Assembly: GCA_029568545.1 (NCBI GenBank) | Contig: JAKQAH010000035.1 | Span: 1 to 41,798, forward strand | DNA length: 41,798 nt | Direction: 5' to 3' | Source: Candidatus Omnitrophota bacterium | Lineage (GTDB): Bacteria; Omnitrophota; Gorgyraeia; Zapsychrales; Zapsychraceae | Shown: piece after piece, positions 15,567 to 24,410 of the stretch | Layout of the letters: each line of letters opens with the position of its first letter | How positions within the stretch are numbered: position 1 is the stretch's first letter | Translations under genes and position numbers: made by a program | Notes under the pieces: model-generated | What the model saw: the letters and a program-made list of their open reading frames with translations, nothing else | Told to the model about the DNA's origin: nothing | Database searches by the model: none

Positions 15567-17506
15567 TTCCAGTCCCTTTTATAAGGAAAATTTTCTACAG
15601 ACATCATGCTACGAATAATATTTTTTTGGGGATGATCCTTCACATAATCGTCCGGATAATACGCAATATGCCGGGCCCCCGAAGCTACAAGCGCCTCCAA
15701 CCACTGGTTGACAATCTTGCTGTTAATCCATCTTTGTTTTTTCCAATCGAACGTTTGAACTTTAAAAACTGTTTTCTCAATCCCTTCGGGATGCGTCTTG
15801 ACGGCTGCCACAAGTTCTTTGAGCCATTTCTTGGGATTCTTGACCTCTTCCAGATACGGATAGGCCATAATGACCACATAATCGTAACGCTCAAGGCTCC
15901 GGCCGTAATCTTGAGAAAAACGCGCAATAGCCGATTCATCCAGGACAACAGGAGCATACAATGTTCTGGCCGATTCAATTTCGGGCCAGTATTTAGCAAC
16001 CGTCATGAGAAGATGCTCACTCAACGCATTGATCACCGTAACCTTCTCATCGATCCATTCGGATGTTTGGCCAGCATCGATCATCTTCGGATCCGTCAAC
16101 TCATCCTGGCCGGTAATTTCCTGATATTTTTTTATGGCATCGGGATGAAAATCTTCCCGGCTGTTCAAATAACCGTCATCCTGAAAAACAATGCCATCGA
16201 TACCGGCGTAGACCGCCAAATCTTCATAAAGTTTGGTCAATATCTCCCTGACTTCGGCGCTGAACGGGCTCAGGCGTTTGTACCACGCCGATGTGACCTG
16301 CGTTTCTCCCGAAACATATTCGCGGACATAAAGGTCGTCGCGCGCCATATCTTCCGGAAGTTCCAAACTTAGCATCGGCATCCAGGCATAAACCTTGACT
16401 CCGGCACGGGTTTTCAACTGATGGGCCACGCGGCTGAAAAGATCCTGTTTGACCGGCAATATCCTGTTCGGAAAATAAACCTCACGGATATTCCCCGTCG
16501 CATGATCATCACAAAAAGCCTGCAAATAAACCGTTGTCGGCCGGAGGTCTTTGATCCGGTCGAGAAAAACCCCCAGGTTCCTTTCCGTTTGCTCCGGGTC
16601 GGGATCATAGATCATATCCAAGTCGGCTTGAACAATGCGGTTTTGCGGATACAGATTAGGGGCTAATTTCAAGTCTTTAAGTAAATCAACGATCCGGGGG
16701 TTTTCGTAAACCAGGAACCGATTGATTTGATCAAAGGGGCTCTTCGTAACCACCTTATCATTCAGAGTAAACCCGATCTGAAACCCGACCTTTTTTGCCT
16801 CTTCGACAGCTATTTCGTTATAAAGACCATACGGCCACACAAGAGCCCTAATGGCCTGCCCCGTCTTCTTTTCTAATATCTCCTTGGACATCTTTAGATC
16901 GGCATAAACACGTTCCTGATAGGCCTCCCGGCTTTCGTATGTTCCCGTTTGCGTATCGAACGCACGGCTAACGGCCGCCGCCGCTTTGTTCCCCTGAGGA
17001 TTGTACGTGATGCCGGTATGCAAATTCTGGGAATGCGAAACAACCTCGACATAGGGGCTCTCGGCAACTTCCCGGATCTGGTCCCAATTCATCAGCGGAT
17101 GCATGACGTATTCGGGCCTCTCTCCGTCGATCCAATTGGTGACCACCGCCAACATGCTGGGGATCTCATATTCTTCCAGAAGCGGATAGACAAAGTCATA
17201 AAAACTGTCGTAGGCATCATCGAACGTCAGCAAAATGGTTTTTTCCGGAAGTTCCTTATCCCCGTTCTTGGATTGGATCAAATCGTCGAGGCTGATAAAT
17301 GTATACCCGTGCATCTTAAAATATTCAATCGTATCGATCAGGCTTTTTTGATCAACCCCCGTATTGTCCAAATCGACCTCTTTAGGCACATCGTGATAGC
17401 AGAGAATGATCGTGCCTTCATAGGCCCGCAAAACAGGCGGTGATACGAAGAAAAAGGCGGCCGCCAAGAGCGCCACTATCCCGATTTTTTGTTTTCTGTT
17501 CATCAT
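15563..17506 (-). CDS. pgaB: PgaB-like polysaccharide deacetylase with C-terminal glycoside-hydrolase-like domain
   Basis: IILCYHDV, ILLTFDDAYDSFYDFVYPLLEEY; C-terminal VKVYAWMPMLSLELP...DGIVFQDDGYL. Confidence 0.93.
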   Translation of the reverse strand: MMNRKQKIGIVALLAAAFFFVSPPVLRAYEGTIILCYHDVPKEVDLDNTGVDQKSLIDTIEYFKMHGYTFISLDDLIQSKNGDKELPEKTILLTFDDAYDSFYDFVYPLLEEYEIPSMLAVVTNWIDGERPEYVMHPLMNWDQIREVAESPYVEVVSHSQNLHTGITYNPQGNKAAAAVSRAFDTQTGTYESREAYQERVYADLKMSKEILEKKTGQAIRALVWPYGLYNEIAVEEAKKVGFQIGFTLNDKVVTKSPFDQINRFLVYENPRIVDLLKDLKLAPNLYPQNRIVQADLDMIYDPDPEQTERNLGVFLDRIKDLRPTTVYLQAFCDDHATGNIREVYFPNRILPVKQDLFSRVAHQLKTRAGVKVYAWMPMLSLELPEDMARDDLYVREYVSGETQVTSAWYKRLSPFSAEVREILTKLYEDLAVYAGIDGIVFQDDGYLNSREDFHPDAIKKYQEITGQDELTDPKMIDAGQTSEWIDEKVTVINALSEHLLMTVAKYWPEIESARTLYAPVVLDESAIARFSQDYGRSLERYDYVVIMAYPYLEEVKNPKKWLKELVAAVKTHPEGIEKTVFKVQTFDWKKQRWINSKIVNQWLEALVASGARHIAYYPDDYVKDHPQKNIIRSMMSVENFPYKRDWK

Positions 17507-17523
17507 TTTACCTTTTCACCACT

Positions 17524-17602
17524 GTCATTCTGAGCGAAGCGAAGAATCTAGACCGACAAGATTCTTCTACCCCATACTTAAACGATGGGGTATCAGAATG
17601 AC
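17524..17602. repeat. Palindromic repeat between pgaA and pgaB
   Basis: GTCATTCTGA (17524-17533) and TCAGAATGAC (17593-17602), nested AGAATCT/AGATTCT and CCCCAT/ATGGGG arms. Confidence 0.8.
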
Positions 17603-17608
17603 GAAATG

Positions 17609-20600
17609 TTAAAACTTAAACCTTAGCGTCGTGTAAACATTCAGCGCATCCGTGCCTTCCCCGTCATATTCGTTCATGCTGTAGGTCGCCCCGATCAGCC
17701 AGCTCTTGGTGTCGGAGAACTGATGGTCCTGCTCATAACGGATATATCCCACGTCGCTGCTTCCGAAATTATCCTGCCATTTTTTTCCCACCCCGACATA
17801 CATGCGGTCGACCCAGGCTTTGTCATAGCGCCGGAACCATGTATGTTCGACCATCGGGACGAGATAGAACGAATAAACTTCCTCAGGGCTGAAATAGCCG
17901 ACGTCCTGGTCGGCAAAAGTTTCATAGCTGAATTCCGTTCCAAGGCGCGTTTTCCAATAAGCAGACGTGGTCAAAGCTGTATCCGTCCTCCAAAAATAAT
18001 TAAAATATTCGTTATCATCCGTAAAATCTTTATAAGAAACCCCGAGCGTCGTATCAAACACTTCGCTGGCCCGATAAGTGGCCGACAATGTGTAGCGGTC
18101 CGCCTCGACGCCATCCGCTCTTGACCGCGAAGGAATATCCAACGTATTGGATTCATACCCAAAATCAAAGGTCCAATGATCATCCGGCTGGTAGCGGACT
18201 TCCCCCAAAAATCCCAGTTCATCAGTTTCCTCATAATCGCCGGTCAAAGCGCCTACCAGGCGCCAAGCGTTGTTGACCTGCCATTCATCCCCAATTCTGA
18301 ATTTGCGCGCAATCTCGTTGCCGTCTACCTGATTCGTTTCGCGGCGGATGATCTCGGCGAACAAATTATGATGAAACCCGACCGGTTGATCTCCGCGCAG
18401 CGAAAGCGTGAATTCTTCATCCCCTGGCCATTCAGTCGTATAGCTGCCGCTAAACGTCACCGTGGACATTTCCTCCACTTCAAAAGCGCGTTGGAGGCGC
18501 TGCGCGTGTTTATTAGTCGGCTTCTTCTCTAATATGGCCTTGAGCTCTTCCCGCGCCTCTTCTTTCTGCATGTTCTCATTGAGCGCCCGGGCGTACCCGA
18601 TACGGGCGGATATCAGCGTATCATCGATCGTGCGGACCGCTTTAAAATCTTCCAACGCCCGGCGTTTCCAGCCGCGATATAAATGATTATGGGCCTCCGC
18701 CGTTCTTAAATCCGTATTAAACGGCGATACTTTTTTCACATCTTTAATATATTTTTCCGCTTCTCTTAAGCGGTCCTGGTACATCAACAACCACGCCTTG
18801 TTGAAGGCAATGTCCGCCTTCTGCCAGTTATCTTGCAAAATCCCGCGCTCGATGATCTTCTCCGGCGTTACTTGGTCGATCCGGTCCAATTTCTCTTGCG
18901 CTTCTTTAAACCTTCCCAGATCGACGAGCGTATAGTACACCGACATTTGCACATCAAACGATGGATCCGTTTGGGCCAATCTGTTAAAAATTTCCAATGC
19001 TTCTTCGGGCTTCTCGAGATAGAGGTAAGCATCTGCCGCCGACCGTTCAACCCATGGCGGGACCTCTGTTCCTTCCCGGACAAGAGCCTCATAGGCGTCG
19101 ACAATCTCCTGCATCTTCTCTTCCTGCCGCAGCGCCAGGAACCGATCCCATTGAACCCGTTGATAATTCTCCGACACTTTTTCATCTTCCGGATTTTCCG
19201 AGGATGCGCGTTCATATTCCTCTTGGAATTGGTCGATCTTCTGCAAAGCCAACTTCGATTCCTCCCAACGGATCTCATGCATCGGAACGTTCGTCCGCGC
19301 GCGCTCGACTACGACAGCATCAACAATATCGGGATGCTGTTCCGCTTCCCTAAGAACAATGCTTGTCGCGCCGAGATCCATCAAGCTCCTGAGTTTGAGG
19401 TTGAATGCCGCACGATTATCGGGAAAGATCTTTAGGATTTGGTCATAGACTTTCACGGCCTTCCAATATTCGCCGGTCGCATCATAAATTTCGGCCTTGA
19501 GGAACATCGCTTCCTGTTGCTGCGGATCCGCCTTTAAAACCTCGTCGATCAAACTCAAAGCTTTTTCTGTATCCCCTTCTTCCATATTCGACCGGATAAA
19601 AGCCAACTGGACCCGATTCGCATACTCTTGTTCCTCGATGGCTTCAACATAGGGAGCAATATATTGCCAATGCTTTTCCGGCAATGCGATCTCCTTATCG
19701 CATCTTTTATAGGCGCGGGCGACTTCTTTAAGAAAATACGGGGCCGGATCCTGATCGATATTCATCTGCTGATAATCCGAAACGGCTTGCTCAAAATTTT
19801 CCTGCCAGATGTAGATGACAATGCGGTCCATTGCGATCTGCTGCGATTTATTCTCAAAAACCTCCAGCCGATCAAGAAGGCCTAACGCCTCATTAAATTG
19901 ATCCTGGCGGGCAAAGGCAATAGCCTCATCATAAACCAGATAAAACCCTTCGTTCATATCGCTTAATATATCGGCTGGCAGAGAATCCCCGGCCTCTTTT
20001 TTGATCTGTTCGATCGCATCAAAGAATCCCTTCCACTGTTTCTGGGAAGCGTAAAGCAGCGCTTGTAAACTTTGCAAGCGCAATGCGTCGGAATGGTCCT
20101 CTACGGCCTTGCTCAATAGGTTCTGGGCAGATGCAAGATCCCCGGTCTGGACCAAGGCATAGATCAGGTTGATCTTTACATCTATATCGGTGGGATCTTT
20201 TTGAAGAACATCTTTCGAGAGGTCAATAGCATCCGCATAACGCCCGACTTCTTTGAGAGCTTTGATGATTTCTTTCAATACCGAATCCGGCAAATCAGCC
20301 CCGGAATTCTGATCATAAACAGCCAGCGACTCTTCATATTTCTCCGCCCAAGCCGAAATAGCGATATAGTCGGCAAGGATCCCGGGATCTTCCGGGTATT
20401 CATGATAGGCCTTTTGGATATAGCTATAAGCGGAGATCAAATCACCATTGCGGGCATATTGAACAGCCTTGTCGTGATCGCTGAGAACGATCGGCCCGAC
20501 AGTTTGCTCAATGTCCGTGATAATGGGAATCGTTTTCTCTACGCTCAGGTCTTCCCCATAACTATTAGCCGGACATAAGCAAAAAAGAGCGATCGAAATA

Positions 20601-20626
20601 TATATGACTTTTCTTTTAAATGCCAT
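17609..20626 (-). CDS. pgaA: PgaA-like poly-GlcNAc export porin (TPR plus beta-barrel)
   Basis: Signal peptide, long TPR array, C-terminal alternating beta strands ending LNVYTTLRFKF; first in a pga-ordered operon. Confidence 0.9.
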   Translation of the reverse strand: MAFKRKVIYISIALFCLCPANSYGEDLSVEKTIPIITDIEQTVGPIVLSDHDKAVQYARNGDLISAYSYIQKAYHEYPEDPGILADYIAISAWAEKYEESLAVYDQNSGADLPDSVLKEIIKALKEVGRYADAIDLSKDVLQKDPTDIDVKINLIYALVQTGDLASAQNLLSKAVEDHSDALRLQSLQALLYASQKQWKGFFDAIEQIKKEAGDSLPADILSDMNEGFYLVYDEAIAFARQDQFNEALGLLDRLEVFENKSQQIAMDRIVIYIWQENFEQAVSDYQQMNIDQDPAPYFLKEVARAYKRCDKEIALPEKHWQYIAPYVEAIEEQEYANRVQLAFIRSNMEEGDTEKALSLIDEVLKADPQQQEAMFLKAEIYDATGEYWKAVKVYDQILKIFPDNRAAFNLKLRSLMDLGATSIVLREAEQHPDIVDAVVVERARTNVPMHEIRWEESKLALQKIDQFQEEYERASSENPEDEKVSENYQRVQWDRFLALRQEEKMQEIVDAYEALVREGTEVPPWVERSAADAYLYLEKPEEALEIFNRLAQTDPSFDVQMSVYYTLVDLGRFKEAQEKLDRIDQVTPEKIIERGILQDNWQKADIAFNKAWLLMYQDRLREAEKYIKDVKKVSPFNTDLRTAEAHNHLYRGWKRRALEDFKAVRTIDDTLISARIGYARALNENMQKEEAREELKAILEKKPTNKHAQRLQRAFEVEEMSTVTFSGSYTTEWPGDEEFTLSLRGDQPVGFHHNLFAEIIRRETNQVDGNEIARKFRIGDEWQVNNAWRLVGALTGDYEETDELGFLGEVRYQPDDHWTFDFGYESNTLDIPSRSRADGVEADRYTLSATYRASEVFDTTLGVSYKDFTDDNEYFNYFWRTDTALTTSAYWKTRLGTEFSYETFADQDVGYFSPEEVYSFYLVPMVEHTWFRRYDKAWVDRMYVGVGKKWQDNFGSSDVGYIRYEQDHQFSDTKSWLIGATYSMNEYDGEGTDALNVYTTLRFKF

Positions 20627-20760
20627 CTTTTATATCCTAAATCCTATATTTTCATTTCTTTCGATGAGCAGGACTTTCCTACTTTGTCCTAATAAAGCCC
20701 ACCCATAATAGGAAGTATATACTATATAAGAGCGAAAAAACAAGATGCGCGCGAAGTATC

Positions 20761-20792
20761 AAAAAAAAATCCCCATTTCTCAGTTGGGGATT
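20761..20792 (-). terminator. Rho-independent terminator downstream of tadA
   Basis: Minus-strand AATCCCCA-ACTGAGAA-TGGGGATTTTTTTTT. Confidence 0.85.
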
Positions 20793-20859
20793 AAGTTATT
20801 TGTTTCCAGCATCTTATGATCATTTTCTTCCTTTCTTTATTTTAAATATAAAATTATAT

Positions 20860-21381
20860 TTATCCCTCCTTCCTTAATTCTGCCCTTTTTTTATGAAAAA
20901 ACTGACTTATCAAGCCCCCGCATTCTTCCTCTAAAACCCCTCGAAAAACATCCATGCTGTGATTGAGCTGATTGTTTTGAGCAATATTGAGGACGGATCC
21001 GCAGGCTCCCGTCTTAGGGTCGGCAGCGCCAAAATAAATTGTTTTGATGCGCGCCAGGACAAGAGCGCCAACACACATACTGCAAGGCTCAAGAGTCACG
21101 TAGATCGCGCAATCATAAAGCCATTTGCATGACAAGGCGCTGGCGGCTTGGGTAATCGCGATCATCTCCGCATGAGCCGTAGGATCTTTGAGCATCTCCA
21201 CCTGGTTATGCGCCCTGGCGATGATTTTATTCTCACGAACGATCACGGCGCCGACAGGGACTTCATCTTTGGCGAAAGCGTCCTTCGCCTGCCTTAGCGC
21301 TTCCTTCATGAAAGCATGTTCGGGGTGAAGAATGGATTTCTCCATCAGGCTATTTTCGTTTTGATTGTTTAAAAGAGCCAT
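20860..21381 (-). CDS. tadA: tRNA-specific adenosine deaminase TadA
   Basis: DPTAHAEMIAI, VTLEPCSMCVGALVLARI, FGAADPKTGACGSV; start may be MEKSILHP (21345). Confidence 0.94.
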   Translation of the reverse strand: MALLNNQNENSLMEKSILHPEHAFMKEALRQAKDAFAKDEVPVGAVIVRENKIIARAHNQVEMLKDPTAHAEMIAITQAASALSCKWLYDCAIYVTLEPCSMCVGALVLARIKTIYFGAADPKTGACGSVLNIAQNNQLNHSMDVFRGVLEEECGGLISQFFHKKRAELRKEG

Positions 21382-22978
21382 AAACCGGAAGCAAGATCGT
21401 CACAAGAGTTCCCTTATGGACATCGCTTTTGATCATGACTTCGCCCTGATGGCTTGTGATAATGGAATAAACAACGGAAAGCCCGAGCCCTGAGCTTTTT
21501 GCCAGCCCATGGGATTTGGTGGTAAAAAACGGCTCGAAAACACGGCCCAAAACCTCGGGAGGGATCCCGATGCCGTCGTCCTGGCAATCAATGCGCACGG
21601 AACGGGCCTTTTGGCAGGTCGCTTTGATCCGGATCTTCCCTCCGCCGCTGGGTAACGATTGAATCGCATTGCTTAATACATTGTTCAAGGCCTGGCCTAA
21701 ATCAAACGCCCCGATCGCCACCCGAGGCAAATGTGAACTGATCTTTAAGGCAACATCAATATCCGAAGATTCCAACGAATGTTTTAAAAGATTGACGGTT
21801 TCCCGGATCACCGCGTCAACATCGCAGTGCCGCCCTTCCACTTTTGCCTTCCTTCGGCTGAGGCTAACAATTTTCTCCGTCGTCTCATAGCAGTATTTCA
21901 CCTGATCGTTGATCGTGCGCAGCGTTTTCATGATGTCGCTGAATTCCTTGTAGCCGATATATTCAAAATAACAATTCTGGTATTTGTTGATTAATCCCTG
22001 GGAACGAACCGCGAGGCCTTTGAGCGGGTGCTGGATCTCGCGGGCCATCCCGGCGACAAAATGCTGCAAGGCCTTCATCTTTTCCGATTCCCGGACAAGC
22101 TTCTCCATTTCTTTCCTCTGGCTCATGTTGCGGAACAGCACATGGGCCTGGGTCACTTTCTTGCCGATAAAAATCGGCGAAGCAATAAATTCCGACGGGA
22201 TGATCTTACCATCCTTGCTCCTTATATCGAGATCGTTGCAAACCGAAGGGGCCCCGCCTTTGACCAAGCTGAAACACGCTTGCGCTTTCGGCAAGGACGA
22301 CCGTTCCATATAGGCGCTAAAATGCGTGCCGATGACTTTTGAGACCGGCATCTTGAACATTTGCGCTGCCGCTTTGTTGGCGTACATGATCATGCCGTTC
22401 ATATTGACCATCAAAATGCCTTCGGCCGCCTGTTCGCTCAAGACCCGATAGCGGTCCTCGGACGCTTTCAGCCTGGTTTGAAAAGCCAGCTGCTGGGTGA
22501 TATCCCGCCCGACCGTCAGGATGTAATCTTCGGACCTGTAGACCATATGCGCGGCGGTGATTTCAATCGTCCGGACCTTGCCCCCCTTGACGAGCCGGTT
22601 GATGATATAGACGGCCGGTTTTTTCTTTTTTCTGATCTCGTCAAAATATGTTTTCTTCCATTTGGAAAAACCTATTTTCTCCTGGAAGAAATCTGTTACC
22701 GGACGGTATAAAATGTCTTTAAGAGGGTACCCGAGACCCCGGACCGTCGCTTTATTGACAAAAATAATGCGCGCCCGGCTGTCCGATATCATGACCTCGT
22801 CGCCTATTTGGTCCACAACGTGCCGGAAAAAATCCGGACCGTCTTTGGAAAAAGGCGGATTCTTTGAGGCGTTTTCAAAAGATATTCGATGGGAAGAATA
22901 TTTTGATCGGGAAGATCGACCCAAGGATGCGGGAGAGCGCGATTCGGAAGGCTGGGAACGCTTTTTTTGCATCGTCAT
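21350..22978 (-). CDS. PAS-domain sensor histidine-kinase-like protein with altered H-box
   Basis: Two PAS-like segments; N-box LNNVLSNAIQSLPSGGG, DDGIGIPPEVLGRVFEPFFTTK, GLGLSVVYSI; H-box position reads GMAREIQHPL; start MTMQKKRSQ chosen so the CDS does not reach the tRNA. Confidence 0.85.
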   Translation of the reverse strand: MTMQKKRSQPSESRSPASLGRSSRSKYSSHRISFENASKNPPFSKDGPDFFRHVVDQIGDEVMISDSRARIIFVNKATVRGLGYPLKDILYRPVTDFFQEKIGFSKWKKTYFDEIRKKKKPAVYIINRLVKGGKVRTIEITAAHMVYRSEDYILTVGRDITQQLAFQTRLKASEDRYRVLSEQAAEGILMVNMNGMIMYANKAAAQMFKMPVSKVIGTHFSAYMERSSLPKAQACFSLVKGGAPSVCNDLDIRSKDGKIIPSEFIASPIFIGKKVTQAHVLFRNMSQRKEMEKLVRESEKMKALQHFVAGMAREIQHPLKGLAVRSQGLINKYQNCYFEYIGYKEFSDIMKTLRTINDQVKYCYETTEKIVSLSRRKAKVEGRHCDVDAVIRETVNLLKHSLESSDIDVALKISSHLPRVAIGAFDLGQALNNVLSNAIQSLPSGGGKIRIKATCQKARSVRIDCQDDGIGIPPEVLGRVFEPFFTTKSHGLAKSSGLGLSVVYSIITSHQGEVMIKSDVHKGTLVTILLPVYGSFKQSKRK

Positions 22979-23047
22979 TTGTGCTCTTTTAGAATTTGGC
23001 GCGCCGGGACCCCTAGCTAAGAAAAGCGAGGTAAGCACCACGGCTTT

Positions 23048-23124
23048 TGGTGCGCCTGAGAGGATTCGAACCTCTAACCCTCTGCTCCGTAGGCAGATGC
23101 TCTATCCAATTGAGCTACAGGCGC
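23048..23124 (-). tRNA. tRNA-Arg(ACG)
   Basis: GCGCCTGTAGCTCAATTGGATAGAGCATCTGCCTACGGAGCAGAGGGTTAGAGGTTCGAATCCTCTCAGGCGCACCA; anticodon loop CTACGGA, encoded CCA. Confidence 0.97.
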
Positions 23125-23150
23125 AAATTACAATAATTTTTATTTAGAAC

Positions 23151-23327
23151 AATTTGCGCCAGTACCCCTTCGTTCAAGTCCTGGGTGCAGGCGCAAACGA
23201 CAATAATATTTTATTTAGAGACATTTGCGCCAGTACCCCGTCTACCAACTCAGGGTGCAGGCGCATGCAAAACAAAAACAAATAATCCCCGCTAGTACCC
23301 CATCCAATAACTCCGGGTAAGGCGCGC
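23151..23327 (-). repeat. Three leader hairpin units upstream of tRNA-Arg (23151-23197, 23222-23266, degenerate 23287-23327)
   Basis: TTTGCGCCTGCACCC-N-GGGGTACTGGCGCAAAT repeated with 70-nt spacing; the tRNA itself begins TTTGCGCCTGTAGC in the same register. Confidence 0.88.
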
Positions 23328-23359
23328 ATGAAAAATATTATCAGTAACTTTTGTGCAGT

Positions 23360-23387
23360 ATTATATCAGCGATTTTGATATTGGCAA
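23360..23387 (-). promoter_or_regulatory. sigma70-like promoter of tRNA-Arg, extended -10
   Basis: TTGCCA - 16 nt ending TGA - TATAAT. Confidence 0.7.
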
Positions 23388-23453
23388 GAAGGTTGTGCGG
23401 CTTTACTCTGGAAAGATGATCCTGGGAGCATCCCCATCATACCGGGATAGAAA

Positions 23454-23831
23454 TCATCTGTTGGCGCCCAGGCAAGTTTCTATTTTATGAATGAGTTCAG
23501 GGGGCGCGATCGGCTTGATCAAATATTCCTTGACCCCCTCGCATTTGAACACTTCTTCCATTTCTTCTTTAGCCGTTATAACAATGACGGGCAGCATGGG
23601 CTGGCGCTCAACCACCCTCAGGGCCCGCAGCGTGCGGATGAACACATACCCGTCCATGGACGGCATCATCACATCCAGGACAATCAGATCGGGCTGGCAG
23701 TTCCGGACCTGTTCCAGGCCTTCGTTGCCGTCATTCGCCGTGTACACCTCATATTGTTTTTTCAGCAAAGCAGCTTTGACCATCTCAACGACCGTTCGGT
23801 CATCGTCGATAACAAGGATTTTATGCGCCAT
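23454..23831 (-). CDS. CheY-like single-domain response regulator
   Basis: KILVIDDDRTVVEMVKAAL, DLIVLDVMMPSMDGY, PVIVITAK, YLIKPIAPPEL. Confidence 0.93.
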   Translation of the reverse strand: MAHKILVIDDDRTVVEMVKAALLKKQYEVYTANDGNEGLEQVRNCQPDLIVLDVMMPSMDGYVFIRTLRALRVVERQPMLPVIVITAKEEMEEVFKCEGVKEYLIKPIAPPELIHKIETCLGANR

Positions 23832-24020
23832 ATCTCCTGCCTTTAAACAAAGGTTGGCATCCTTCGGATGCTTTTGGAACTATGCTCATATTATAAATTT
23901 CCGTATCGGATAAACAATAAAAAAATATTTTTTGCTGCCCCTTAAAAAAGCCCCCAAAACGCTAATGGCACGGATGAAAAACTGCTAATAATCATTGCTT
24001 TCATCCAAGAGTTCGATAGA

Positions 24021-24389
24021 ATGCCCTTAAGGAGCGTTGTTATGGGCTTGAACGACCTGATGAACAAGATCCGGTACTGGGATAACCTGACAGCGAAATG
24101 GCTGATGCGCCATTTTTATTTCATGTTCTTCCAGATCGTCCTGTTCGTGATCTTCCTGTTCTGGTTCGTCAATATGTTCAACGTCATCGACACGAACTAC
24201 CAGATCTCGGAAGCATCGGCTCTGGAACGCGCCGTCATGACGCAATCGATCAATACCACCATTATCGTCCTGCTTTTGCTTCTTAATTCCTTCTGGATGC
24301 TTTACATTTTTAACGGCATCCAGCGGCTCACGAGCATCCTCAAAGACGTCAGCTACAACATCACCCGCCTGCGCAACCAAAATAAATAA
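24021..24389 (+). CDS. Small membrane protein with two TM segments, convergent to ftsA
   Basis: FQIVLFVIFLFWFVNMFNVI and TTIIVLLLLLNSFWMLYIF; start may be MGLNDLMNK (24042). Confidence 0.65.
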   Translation: MPLRSVVMGLNDLMNKIRYWDNLTAKWLMRHFYFMFFQIVLFVIFLFWFVNMFNVIDTNYQISEASALERAVMTQSINTTIIVLLLLLNSFWMLYIFNGIQRLTSILKDVSYNITRLRNQNK

Positions 24390-24410
24390 CCGTTTCAACC
24401 GATCGCGGAC

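Noticed and set aside
20650-20740. Regulator site AGGAC-N11-GTCCT upstream of pgaA
   Set aside because: Short spaced palindrome without a recognised family; could be chance.
23151-23327. CRISPR array upstream of tRNA-Arg
   Set aside because: Only two good units plus one degenerate, self-complementary over their length, AT-rich similar linkers rather than unique spacers, and arms that match the adjacent tRNA; no cas genes.
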